Positions 45,975 through 53,745 of a stretch of 56,529 bases of DNA are shown one piece after another. The notes beneath the pieces were generated by a model that ran no database searches, was not told the origin of the DNA, and saw only the letters and a program-made list of their open reading frames with translations. The position numbers and the translations under genes were made by a program. The stretch's first letter is position 1, and every line of letters begins with the position of its first letter. Where the stretch lies: positions 1-56,529 of the forward strand of contig NZ_JANXTI010000095.1 of NCBI RefSeq assembly GCF_025352425.1. Direction: 5' to 3'. This DNA comes from Flavobacterium sp. (GTDB taxonomy: Bacteria > Bacteroidota > Bacteroidia > Flavobacteriales > Flavobacteriaceae).

Positions 45975-46895
45975 ATGAATAAATTATCTAAAACACTTCT
46001 TGGCTTTGTTCTATTAATCTTGCTTTTTGTTTTTTCTTGTCAGAAGAAAATCAATAAAAATCAAGATACCATATTGGAAGGGAAAGCAACAGTTTATGTT
46101 GATGAATCAATACTGCCCATCGTTGAAGATGAGCAAGCCGTATTTGAAACAGAATATAATGCCAAATTGAATTTAGTTTCAAAATCAGAAAGTGAAGTAA
46201 TTAATGATTTGTTTAATGATTCCGCACGGATAGTGATTCTGACAAGAACACTTTCAGCAAAAGAATTAAAAGCTTATAAGAGCAAAAAGATTGTGCCAAG
46301 GATTACGCCTTTTGCAACCGATGCTATTGCTTTTATTAGAAGCAAAGCAACCAATGACACTTTAATAGCTTTGCAGGAGGTAATTGATTTTGTTCATGGG
46401 AAGGCTGTTCCAAATATTAAAGGGTTGGTTTTTGACAATGCTAATTCGAGTATAGCAAGATATATTTCTGAGATTTCAGGTATACCGGTTAACAGTCAGA
46501 AAAATGTTTTTTCATTTAAAACCAATAAAGAAGTTTTAAAATATGTTTCAAAAAATAATGGCATGATTGGAATTATAGGGATGAACTGGATTTTTCAGCC
46601 GTCATTAGAATTACAGGAAACTGTAGATAGCCTAAACGTTTTGGCTGTTAAAGGTGTCAAAGAATCTGAATATATTTTTCCATCACAAGATAATCTGGCA
46701 CAGGGGAAATATCCTTTGGCACGCCATTTGTATATTGTCAATTGTCAGGGTTATTCAGGACTCGGAATGGGATTTGCTTCCTTCCTTACAGGAGAAAGAG
46801 GTCAACGCATAATTTTAAAATCAGGTTTAGTCCCTGAGCGTATTCCAAGCAGAAAAATCGTGATAAGAAACACAATTATTAAAGATAAAAATTAA
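45975..46895 (+). CDS. PstS-like phosphate-binding-family lipoprotein
   Basis: 306 residues. Lipoprotein signal LGFVLLILLFVFSC with the lipid Cys. The fold is that of PstS-type substrate-binding proteins: KATVYVDESILPIVED at the start, then DSARIVILTRTLS, ITPFATDAIAFI, and near the end YSGLGMGFASFLTGERGQRII. No PstA, PstB or PstC genes are nearby. It lies 8 bases after the small membrane gene and 8 bases before the TPR gene, so it belongs to the Ton operon. The ligand is not known. Confidence 0.85.
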   Translation: MNKLSKTLLGFVLLILLFVFSCQKKINKNQDTILEGKATVYVDESILPIVEDEQAVFETEYNAKLNLVSKSESEVINDLFNDSARIVILTRTLSAKELKAYKSKKIVPRITPFATDAIAFIRSKATNDTLIALQEVIDFVHGKAVPNIKGLVFDNANSSIARYISEISGIPVNSQKNVFSFKTNKEVLKYVSKNNGMIGIIGMNWIFQPSLELQETVDSLNVLAVKGVKESEYIFPSQDNLAQGKYPLARHLYIVNCQGYSGLGMGFASFLTGERGQRIILKSGLVPERIPSRKIVIRNTIIKDKN

Positions 46896-46903
46896 ATAGA
46901 AAG

Positions 46904-48565
46904 ATGAACAAGTTTAAAATTTTCAGCTTAGCGTTAGTAGCAACAACCATTGCCAAAGCACAAGATTTGGAGCCAGCGAAGAAAGCTATTGATGCTGAAC
47001 AATTTGAAAAAGCAAAATCGTTGTTAAAATCTGTAATACTAGCAAAACCATCAAATGGTAAAGCGGCATTTCTTTTGGGTAATATTTACCTAAAACAAAA
47101 TATCTCCGATTCTGCCTCAATATATTTCAAAAAAGGTTTGGCAGCAAGTGAAGGCTCAAGATTAAACAATGTTGGTTTAGGCCAATTGGATTTAGACGCT
47201 AATAACCGAGTAGCTGCACAAGCCAAATTTGATTTGGTTATGAAAGAATTGAAAAAGAAAGATACCGAGGAATATGTATATATCGCCCGTGCCTACATTA
47301 ATGCTGATAAACCAGATTATAAAAGCGCTATTGCTGTTTTGACAAAAGCTGCAGCCGCTAATCCAAATGATGCTCAGGTTCAGTTAGCATTAGGTGATGC
47401 TTATTATGGAGATAAAAATCAAAATGATTCTTATATCGCTTATAGAAATGCGTATCAGTTTGATAGTTCTTTAATCAGAGCCAAAATGCAATTAGGGGTT
47501 TTGTTAAAAGGTGCCAAAGCTTATACTGAAGCGGTAAAAGCATATAATGAAGTGATTGCTATAAACCCAAATTACGGCCCGGTTTATCGCGAATTAGCGG
47601 AAACTTATTATTTGTGGGGAAACAATATTCCAAAAACGTATGATGAAAACATTCAAAAAGCTCTAGGTTTTTATGAAAAATATATGGGCTTAACTGACTA
47701 TTCAGTCAACTCACGTATGCGTCATGCTGACTTTTTAATATTGGCTAAAGATTATAAAGCATTAGAGTTAGAAGCGAACAAAATGAAAGAATTAGATGGT
47801 GTTAATCCAAGAATTCTGCGTTACCTAGGTTATTCAGCTTATGAAAATGGAAATGTCGACGTGGCGTTGACTTCATTGCAGAATTACACTGCTAACCCTA
47901 CCAATAAGATTATTCCTCGCGATTATTTGTATTTAGGTCAGGCCAAAATCAAAAAAGGCGCAAGTATTGACGGAAAATTGGTTGATCCAACTCAGTTAGC
48001 ATCTGGAATAGCAGATTTGAAAAAAGCAGTTGAAATGGAGCCGTTAGCTGCTAATGAGTTGAATGAAATCGGAAAAAAATTGTACGATCAAAAAGCATTT
48101 GCAGCCGCAGCAGCAGTTTTTGAACTTGCTGTAGCCAATCCAAATTCTAAAAATTACCTGATTGACAATTTCTATCTTGGAAACTCGCTTTATTATGACA
48201 ACACCAGAAAAGACATTGTAAAACCAGATCCAATTGCTTTACAAAAAGCTGATGTTGCTTTTGGAAATGTAATTACGGCTTCACCAACAACACAAGATGC
48301 TTACCTTTTTAGAGCGAGAACTAATAGATTATTGGAAAATGATGCAATGATGGCTACTTACTACCAACAATATATTGATGTGGTAACAGCAAAAGGTGAA
48401 GAAGAAGTTACTAAAAACAAAGCTAAGTTTATTGAATCATACAACAATATAGCATCAGCTTTAGCTAATACTGATAAAACAAAAGCAAAAGAAATGCTAA
48501 ACAAAACCTTAGCACTTGACCCAACTAATGCTTATGCGCTTGAAGCAATGAAATTATTAAAGTAA
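46904..48565 (+). CDS. TPR-repeat protein, secreted
   Basis: 553 residues. Signal peptide MNKFKIFSLALVATTIAKAQ. At least eight tetratricopeptide-type helix pairs, for example AKPSNGKAAFLLGNIYLKQ, ANPNDAQVQLALGDAYYGD and INPNYGPVYRELAETYYLW. Probably periplasmic scaffold. Last gene of the ExbB-ExbD-ExbD-TonB row and followed by a terminator. The exact partner is unknown. Confidence 0.87.
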   Translation: MNKFKIFSLALVATTIAKAQDLEPAKKAIDAEQFEKAKSLLKSVILAKPSNGKAAFLLGNIYLKQNISDSASIYFKKGLAASEGSRLNNVGLGQLDLDANNRVAAQAKFDLVMKELKKKDTEEYVYIARAYINADKPDYKSAIAVLTKAAAANPNDAQVQLALGDAYYGDKNQNDSYIAYRNAYQFDSSLIRAKMQLGVLLKGAKAYTEAVKAYNEVIAINPNYGPVYRELAETYYLWGNNIPKTYDENIQKALGFYEKYMGLTDYSVNSRMRHADFLILAKDYKALELEANKMKELDGVNPRILRYLGYSAYENGNVDVALTSLQNYTANPTNKIIPRDYLYLGQAKIKKGASIDGKLVDPTQLASGIADLKKAVEMEPLAANELNEIGKKLYDQKAFAAAAAVFELAVANPNSKNYLIDNFYLGNSLYYDNTRKDIVKPDPIALQKADVAFGNVITASPTTQDAYLFRARTNRLLENDAMMATYYQQYIDVVTAKGEEEVTKNKAKFIESYNNIASALANTDKTKAKEMLNKTLALDPTNAYALEAMKLLK

Positions 48566-48582
48566 AAAAGAATAGCATTTTT

Positions 48583-48618
48583 AAAACCGTCCCGATTTTC
48601 AAATCGTGGCGGTTTTTT
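48583..48618 (+). terminator. Intrinsic terminator of the Ton operon
   Basis: AAACCG then GATTT pair with AAATC then CGGTTT around a short loop, with a small internal mismatch and six T at the end. Confidence 0.75.
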
Positions 48619-48674
48619 ATTTAAAGACATTTTTACTCAAGGATAAAATCCGAACAGAGCGAAACTAAATTAAG

Positions 48675-48682
48675 TATCTTTG
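48675..48682 (+). promoter_or_regulatory. -7 element before queE
   Basis: TATCTTTG, a full match to TAnnTTTG, 18 bases before ATG 48701, which helps fix the start. Confidence 0.5.
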
Positions 48683-48700
48683 CCGACTAGATTAAACAAA

Positions 48701-49333
48701 ATGTTATCAAAACAAACACAGCAAGCCGTTGAAAAGGGAGAAATGCTTCCACTCATGGAAGAATTCTATACCATTCAGGGCGAAGGATTTCACACAGGAA
48801 CAGCTGCCTATTTCATTAGAATTGGTGGTTGCGATGTAGGGTGTCATTGGTGTGATGTAAAGGAAAGTTGGAATGCGGAATTGCATCCCCCAACAGTAAC
48901 AGATATTATTGTGGCCAACGCAAAAAAATATGCGGATACCGTTGTAGTAACCGGAGGAGAACCATTGACCTGGGATATGACATTGCTCACTCAAAAGTTA
49001 AAAGATGGCAATTTAAAAGTCCATATCGAAACTTCTGGGGCGTATCCTGTTTCAGGAACTTGGGATTGGTTTTGTCTTTCGCCTAAGAAAAATAAATTGC
49101 CGGTCGCTGGTGCTTATGCTATTGCCAATGAATTAAAAGTGATTATTTACAATAAACACGATTTTATTTTTGCCGAAGAGCAAGCTGGTAAAGTAAACCC
49201 TAATGCTATTCTTTTCCTGCAACCCGAATGGAGTAAAAAAGAAGAAATGACACCACTTATTGTTGATTATGTAATGAAGAATCCAAAGTGGAGAGTTTCA
49301 TTGCAAACCCATAAATATTTAAACATTCCTTAA
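48701..49333 (+). CDS. queE: 7-carboxy-7-deazaguanine synthase
   Basis: 210 residues from ATG 48701; the in-frame TTG at 48680 lies in the promoter box. Radical SAM enzyme of queuosine synthesis. The motif GGCDVGCHWCD carries the three Cys for the 4Fe-4S cluster, in the CxxxCxxC spacing. TIQGEGFHTG and VTGGEPLTW are family segments. Acts upstream of QueA (30.3 kb) in the same pathway. Confidence 0.92.
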   Translation: MLSKQTQQAVEKGEMLPLMEEFYTIQGEGFHTGTAAYFIRIGGCDVGCHWCDVKESWNAELHPPTVTDIIVANAKKYADTVVVTGGEPLTWDMTLLTQKLKDGNLKVHIETSGAYPVSGTWDWFCLSPKKNKLPVAGAYAIANELKVIIYNKHDFIFAEEQAGKVNPNAILFLQPEWSKKEEMTPLIVDYVMKNPKWRVSLQTHKYLNIP

Positions 49334-49343
49334 AATTATTTTT

Positions 49344-50186
49344 ATGAAACTAATTAAATTTTTACTGATTTTACTATTGCCGTTTGCTGTATTTTCACAG
49401 ATCGGAGGCGAAGATGAAGTGTATTTAAAAGGCGACAGGGTTGAAGCTAAATTCGGTGGCGGAGGAATTGACAATTTCAAAGCTTTTGTAAATAGGAATT
49501 TTGATTATTCGAAAGTTACAAAAGCAGGAAAGCTGGAAGGGGCATTTACCATTGATGAGCACGGGAATGTAACCAAGATCAGAATTACTCAGGTTTTAGA
49601 TGTAGAATCGGCAACTGAATTTATACGAGTTTTAAAAATGTGTCCAAAATGGGAACCGGCAAAACGCGGCGGAAAACCAATCAGCATTGAAATAAAATAT
49701 CCAATGGTATTTAGTCCTAAGCCAAAGGTGGAGACTAACGCTAACGAGCCGTTTAAGAAAGCTCCTAAAATTGTAGATTCAACTGTCAAGAATGATGATA
49801 AAGAAAAAAATGATCCTTTAAATTTATATCCTGCAGAAAATAAAGAAACCAACACTGGGAAAGAAGATAATAATATCTACAATACAGCGGGCATTGAGAA
49901 AAAACCAGATTACCCGGGTGGCTTGAACGAATTTTATAAATATATAGCTAAAAACTATAAAACTCCGGATGTTAAAGGTGTGGGAGGAAAAGTATTTGTG
50001 ACTTTCATAGTTGAAAAAGATGGAAGCATTACGCATGTTAAAATACTTAGGGATATTGGTTATGGAACTGGAGAAGAAGCTGTCAGAGTTTTACAAAATT
50101 GTAAAAATTGGATACCGGGAGAGCAGCAAGGTAAGAAAGTCAGAGTACTTTATTCTTTACCAATCTCGATTCAACCCTTTAAATAG
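49344..50186 (+). CDS. Secreted protein with two TonB C-terminal domains
   Basis: 280 residues. A cleavable-looking signal peptide (MKLIKFLLILLLPFAVFSQ) replaces the membrane anchor of TonB. Two TonB_C-like domains: about 30-122 (EGAFTIDEHGNVTKIRIT, CPKWEPAKRGGKP) and about 175-280 (PGGLNEFYKYIAKNY, EKDGSITHVKILRDI, PGEQQGKKVRVLYSLPI). The second is very close to the domain of TonB at 44962, with near-identical final 20 residues. It has no Pro-rich spacer. It cannot be energised by ExbBD in the normal way; perhaps a decoy, a receptor-side partner or a scaffold. Confidence 0.8.
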   Translation: MKLIKFLLILLLPFAVFSQIGGEDEVYLKGDRVEAKFGGGGIDNFKAFVNRNFDYSKVTKAGKLEGAFTIDEHGNVTKIRITQVLDVESATEFIRVLKMCPKWEPAKRGGKPISIEIKYPMVFSPKPKVETNANEPFKKAPKIVDSTVKNDDKEKNDPLNLYPAENKETNTGKEDNNIYNTAGIEKKPDYPGGLNEFYKYIAKNYKTPDVKGVGGKVFVTFIVEKDGSITHVKILRDIGYGTGEEAVRVLQNCKNWIPGEQQGKKVRVLYSLPISIQPFK

Positions 50187-50193
50187 AATAACT

Positions 50194-50225
50194 AAATCCC
50201 AAACATTTGTTTGGGATTTTTTATT
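50194..50225 (+). terminator. Intrinsic terminator after the double TonB_C gene
   Basis: AAATCCCAAAC (50194-50204), loop ATTT, GTTTGGGATTT (50209-50219), then T run. The T run overlaps the promoter box of the next gene. Confidence 0.85.
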
Positions 50226-50229
50226 TTTG
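50222..50229 (+). promoter_or_regulatory. -7 element before the class V aminotransferase
   Basis: TATTTTTG, a full match to TAnnTTTG, 17 bases before ATG 50247, embedded in the T tract of the upstream terminator. Confidence 0.45.
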
Positions 50230-50246
50230 CCAAAAAATCATCAGTG

Positions 50247-51404
50247 ATGAAATCACAATTCTTGTTAGACCCAAATATAACATTCTTAAATCACGGTTCT
50301 TTTGGCGCTTGTCCGAAACCTATTTTTGAAGAATTTCAACGCTTTCAGACGGAACTTGAAACAGAGCCGGTAGAATTTATTCAACAGAAACAGCCTAAGT
50401 ATTTAAAAGCCGCAAGAGAAAGTTTAGCCAAATTTGTAGGCAGTCAGGCTGAAGATTTATTTTTCACTTCTAACCCTACATATGCTATTAATGTTATTAT
50501 GCGAAGCATAAAGCTAAATGCAGGAGATGAAATTTTAGCCACCAACCACGAATATGGTGCAATGGACAGAACCTGGAACTTCTATTGCAAAAAGTCCGGA
50601 GCAAAATACATTCGGCAAAATATCTCATTGCCAATCGTTTCCAAGGAACAAATTATTGCCGAATTCTGGAAAGGCTATAATCAAAACACCAAAGTCATTT
50701 TTTTAAACCAAATGTCGAGCGCTACCGCCTTGATTTTCCCGGTAAAGGAAATTTGCGACAGGGCCTCAGCACTTGGTTTGATTACCATTGTTGATGGTGC
50801 GCATGTTCCCGCACATATCGATTTAAACATTTCAGCATTAAATGTGGATTATTACACAGGAACCTTACACAAATGGATGCTTGCACCCAAAGGCAGCTCA
50901 TTTTTATATGTAAAACCCGAACTGCAAAATAATTTAGAACCGTTGGTAGTAAGTTGGGGCTACGAAAGTGTGGCGCCAGGCGAAAGTCAGTTTTTGGATT
51001 ATCATGAATTGCAGGGAACCCGTGATGTTTCGGCTTTTTTGTGTACACCAAAAGTGGTAGAGTTCCTGGAGCAAAATAATTGGAAAGCCGTTTCAAAATC
51101 ATGTAAGCAACTTGTTTTTAATAACTACCAACGCTTTTGTGATTTGTTAAATACAAAGCCACTTAGCCCAATCACAACTGAGTTTTTAGGACAAATGGCA
51201 AGTATTCCTGTCAATACCAAAAAGCCGGCTGAGCTGAAGGAAATATTATATTCAAAATACAAAATCCAGGTTCCGGTGATGCCTTTAAATGATAAAATCT
51301 ATATCCGGTTTTCAATTAATGCCTATAATTCTCAGGAAGATTTGGATATTTTGTATAGCGCTTTGGAAGACATCATTAAAACGACAGATTTGATTCAACG
51401 CTAG
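50247..51404 (+). CDS. Class V aminotransferase-fold PLP enzyme
   Basis: 385 residues from ATG 50247; in-frame TTG 50211 lies in the terminator. The PLP lysine is in GTLHKWMLAPKGSSF and the cofactor Asp in VDGAHVPAHID. The start FLNHGSFGACP is typical of the isopenicillin N epimerase-like subgroup. Real substrate unknown; related proteins include cysteine desulfurase-like and epimerase-like enzymes. Confidence 0.87.
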   Translation: MKSQFLLDPNITFLNHGSFGACPKPIFEEFQRFQTELETEPVEFIQQKQPKYLKAARESLAKFVGSQAEDLFFTSNPTYAINVIMRSIKLNAGDEILATNHEYGAMDRTWNFYCKKSGAKYIRQNISLPIVSKEQIIAEFWKGYNQNTKVIFLNQMSSATALIFPVKEICDRASALGLITIVDGAHVPAHIDLNISALNVDYYTGTLHKWMLAPKGSSFLYVKPELQNNLEPLVVSWGYESVAPGESQFLDYHELQGTRDVSAFLCTPKVVEFLEQNNWKAVSKSCKQLVFNNYQRFCDLLNTKPLSPITTEFLGQMASIPVNTKKPAELKEILYSKYKIQVPVMPLNDKIYIRFSINAYNSQEDLDILYSALEDIIKTTDLIQR

Positions 51405-51408
51405 ATTT

Positions 51409-51493
51409 CTAGCCCCGATTGCAATGAAAATCCTTTTTGTTTTGTTTTTTAACATAATAAAAAGATTGTAATGGAAAGCGGGAAACAGCTCCT
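51409..51493 (-). repeat. Modular repeat R4
   Basis: Plus-strand ends TAGCCCCGATTGCAATG and GGAAAGCGGGAAACAGCTCC, the same frame as R2 and the reverse of R1 and R3. Inner part is TTTTTGTTTTG and AATAAAAAG, unlike the others. It starts within bases of the aminotransferase stop. Confidence 0.8.
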
Positions 51494-51519
51494 GATTGCC
51501 TCGTGCCTCGCAATGACAA
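51494..51519 (-). repeat. GTCATTGCGAGGCACGA box next to R4
   Basis: In reverse orientation; the same box is at 52773 and inside aroA at 29932. It sits directly between R4 and the 3' end of the DinB-type gene. Confidence 0.8.
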
Positions 51520-52065
51520 TTACTCCCAGTTTTCTCTTTTCTTGAGTTCCGTAATGTGCGCCAGGTGATGATTGCAATGCCATTCATAAAGACAAATCAT
51601 TTCGCGAAGTTGGAATTCCTTGTTGTGTTCGGGATGAATGTAAGCCATTTCCAAATCACTTTCGGACAAACTTTTCATTACAAATGCCAGGCGATAATGC
51701 AATCCTTCCAGAAATTGCAGCGTTGGTTCAATCGGCATGGTTTTGTTGTCAATGCCTTGCGCCCAAAGATTTTCATAGTAGAATTTTATCGTCGGATTGT
51801 TCTCAGTCATGGTCCATTTCAAACGGATAAAACAATTCATATGGCTGTCAGCACAATGGTGAATCACTTGGCGAACAGTCCAGCCTGCAGGGCGATAGGG
51901 CGTTTCAAGTTGGTCGTTGTCCAAATGTTGAACTTCGGTTTTTAATTTTTGAGGAAAATCCGCAATGGTTTGTATGGCTTTCGCCAAAAGTTCGGCCGAA
52001 TAGACTTCAGGAGCTTCAAATTTCCCAATAGGATAACGCAGTTTTTCCAGTTCAATATTTCCCAT
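51520..52065 (-). CDS. DinB/YfiT-type metal-dependent protein
   Basis: 181 residues. Four-helix bundle family; the three metal His are likely in VIHHCADSH (N-terminal) and WHCNHHLAHI (C-terminal). GWTVRQVIHH is typical of the YfiT/bacillithiol S-transferase subgroup, which many Bacteroidota carry. Activity is inferred. Stop lies beside a repeat. It follows the methyltransferase gene by 2 bases on the same strand. Confidence 0.82.
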   Translation of the reverse strand: MGNIELEKLRYPIGKFEAPEVYSAELLAKAIQTIADFPQKLKTEVQHLDNDQLETPYRPAGWTVRQVIHHCADSHMNCFIRLKWTMTENNPTIKFYYENLWAQGIDNKTMPIEPTLQFLEGLHYRLAFVMKSLSESDLEMAYIHPEHNKEFQLREMICLYEWHCNHHLAHITELKKRENWE

Positions 52066-52067
52066 AA

Positions 52068-52769
52068 TTAAAGTGTGAGTTTTGCTAAATAATCAAAATG
52101 CTTTCCTTCCAAAATCAGTTCGCATTGCAAGCCATTGGCATGTGCCGCATTTTGCAAAGTAGTATAATCCAAGTAAAGCCAAGGGAACGTTTCTTCGCTT
52201 TCATTTTTATAAGAAATGGTAAAAGTTAGTTCGCCATAATAACCGTCAGCCGGAACCAAATAGCTTCCATCGTCATCCGCATCAAACATATAAATGATAT
52301 CAGAACTGTCAATTAAGATTTGTCCATTCGGGTTCAAAAGCGATTTCATTTTTTGTAAATAGTTAGAGGTTTCGGCTAAGGTTCCAAAAATTCCTGTGCC
52401 GTTCATTAATAATAGAATGGTGTCAAACTTTTCATTTTCTAATTCCAAAACATCCTGAACTTTGGCATTTTTTAAACCGCGTAGTACGCAGGCTTTGATG
52501 GCTTTCGCCGAAATATCTATAGCCATAACATCAAATCCTTTTTTCTGAAGGTACAAAGTATGACTTCCCGCACCGCAACCTACATCGAGAACTTTTCCTT
52601 TAGCAAGCTGCAACGCTTTCTTTTCGAGCTTTGGCATTTCATTGAAACTTCTGAAAAGATAAGAAACACTCATTTCATCCGCTTCGGAAATGTTGGTTTC
52701 GGTAATCAAATCTTCAGGTGAGTTGTTAGTTTGAAAATCAAGTATTGCTTTCCCGAAAAGGTCTTTCAT
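52068..52769 (-). CDS. Class I SAM-dependent methyltransferase
   Basis: 233 residues from ATG 52769. The SAM motif VLDVGCGAGSHTLYL is at about 67-81, followed by VMAIDIS, then LLLMNGTGIFG. The frame extends upstream to a GTG at 52787, but that part is the GTCATTGCGAGG repeat box read backwards (PRNDN), so the inner ATG is chosen. Substrate unknown. Probably co-transcribed with the DinB-type gene. Confidence 0.87.
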   Translation of the reverse strand: MKDLFGKAILDFQTNNSPEDLITETNISEADEMSVSYLFRSFNEMPKLEKKALQLAKGKVLDVGCGAGSHTLYLQKKGFDVMAIDISAKAIKACVLRGLKNAKVQDVLELENEKFDTILLLMNGTGIFGTLAETSNYLQKMKSLLNPNGQILIDSSDIIYMFDADDDGSYLVPADGYYGELTFTISYKNESEETFPWLYLDYTTLQNAAHANGLQCELILEGKHFDYLAKLTL

Positions 52770-52771
52770 AT

Positions 52772-52796
52772 TGTCATTGCGAGGCACGAAGCAATC
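52772..52796 (+). repeat. GTCATTGCGAGGCACGAA box upstream of two divergent genes
   Basis: A stand-alone copy followed by GCAATCTGTC. Its ATTGC and GCAAT ends can form a 5-bp stem. Lies 3 bases before the methyltransferase start codon, so it is in that gene's leader. Confidence 0.8.
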
Positions 52797-52834
52797 TGTC
52801 CTCAGTTTTTAAGTTAATTTAATCAGAAGTTGTT

Positions 52835-52842
52835 TAATTTTG
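52835..52842 (+). promoter_or_regulatory. -7 element before the YkgJ-type gene
   Basis: TAATTTTG, a full match to TAnnTTTG, only 4 bases before ATG 52847, so the mRNA would be nearly leaderless. Confidence 0.4.
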
Positions 52843-52846
52843 CGGC

Positions 52847-53347
52847 ATGAGTTTGAAGCCATCATTAAACGAAATCCAAAAGCTTTCCAAAGATAAGCAT
52901 ATCGAAAACAAAAAGTATTTTGATAAGCTCAAAAAGAAAACGCCCAAGAATTTGGATTATGTGATGCAGGAAATACATGGCGCCGAATTCAAACGAACCA
53001 ATTGCCTGAACTGCGCCAATTGCTGCAAAACAACCGGGCCACTTTTTACGTTGGCGGATATTGAGCGGATTTCGAAACATCTCAAACAAAAGCCACAACA
53101 GTTTATAGACCAATATCTTCGTATTGATGAAGACAAGGATTATGTGCTGCAAAATGTGCCGTGTACGTTTTTGGACAATGAAAATTACTGTATGATTTAT
53201 GATGTGCGTCCGAAAGCCTGTCGCGAATTTCCACATACAGACAGAAAAAAATTCCAGCAAATTTCAGATTTGACGTTGAAAAATTTGGCAATTTGCCCGG
53301 CAGCTTATAATATTGTGGAAGAAATGAAGAAAAAATTACCGTTATGA
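52847..53347 (+). CDS. YkgJ family cysteine cluster protein
   Basis: 166 residues. The family's metal-binding Cys are in NCLNCANCCKTTGP, then VPCTFLD, YCMIYDVRPKACREFP and ICPAA; together they form the zinc/iron-chelating CxxCxxCC-type pattern. Function unknown, possibly metal handling or Fe-S. The stop overlaps the next start as ATGA. Confidence 0.88.
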   Translation: MSLKPSLNEIQKLSKDKHIENKKYFDKLKKKTPKNLDYVMQEIHGAEFKRTNCLNCANCCKTTGPLFTLADIERISKHLKQKPQQFIDQYLRIDEDKDYVLQNVPCTFLDNENYCMIYDVRPKACREFPHTDRKKFQQISDLTLKNLAICPAAYNIVEEMKKKLPL

Positions 53348-53745
53348 AAATATACAAATCAAAAATAGATTGGTGGTTAGGCTTAGTTTTAGCTTATCCA
53401 ATATTTAGAAGTATCGTAAGCATTATTGATGGTGAATGGATTGGTTATCTTGGCATTGTCCTTTGTCTGCTGTTTATTTTTTTTATTTCAAAATCTACCC
53501 GATATATTATTGCAGAAAATCAACTGATTGTTAAATGCATGTTTATTGTAAACTACAAAATAGAAATTTCAAAAATCAGGAAAATAGAAAAAACCAATAA
53601 TGTCTTAAGTTCACCAGCCTTGTCGCTTGACAGGATAGCGATTAAGTACAATAAATATGATGAAGTTTATATTTCGCCAAAGGATAAACAAGTATTTGTT
53701 GACGACTTGTTAAAAATCAATTCTGAAATTGAAGTAACTATTTAG
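53344..53745 (+). CDS. Small membrane protein with PH-like domain
   Basis: 133 residues. Two N-terminal hydrophobic segments (about 9-26 and 33-50), then a beta-rich region (RYIIAENQLIVKCMFIVNYKIEI, shown in parts: IIAENQLIVK and VNYKIEISKIRKI) typical of bacterial PH-like domains. Overlaps the YkgJ-type gene by 4 bases, and its stop overlaps that of the convergent NamZ-like gene by 4 bases (53742-53745). Function unknown. Confidence 0.7.
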   Translation: MKIYKSKIDWWLGLVLAYPIFRSIVSIIDGEWIGYLGIVLCLLFIFFISKSTRYIIAENQLIVKCMFIVNYKIEISKIRKIEKTNNVLSSPALSLDRIAIKYNKYDEVYISPKDKQVFVDDLLKINSEIEVTI

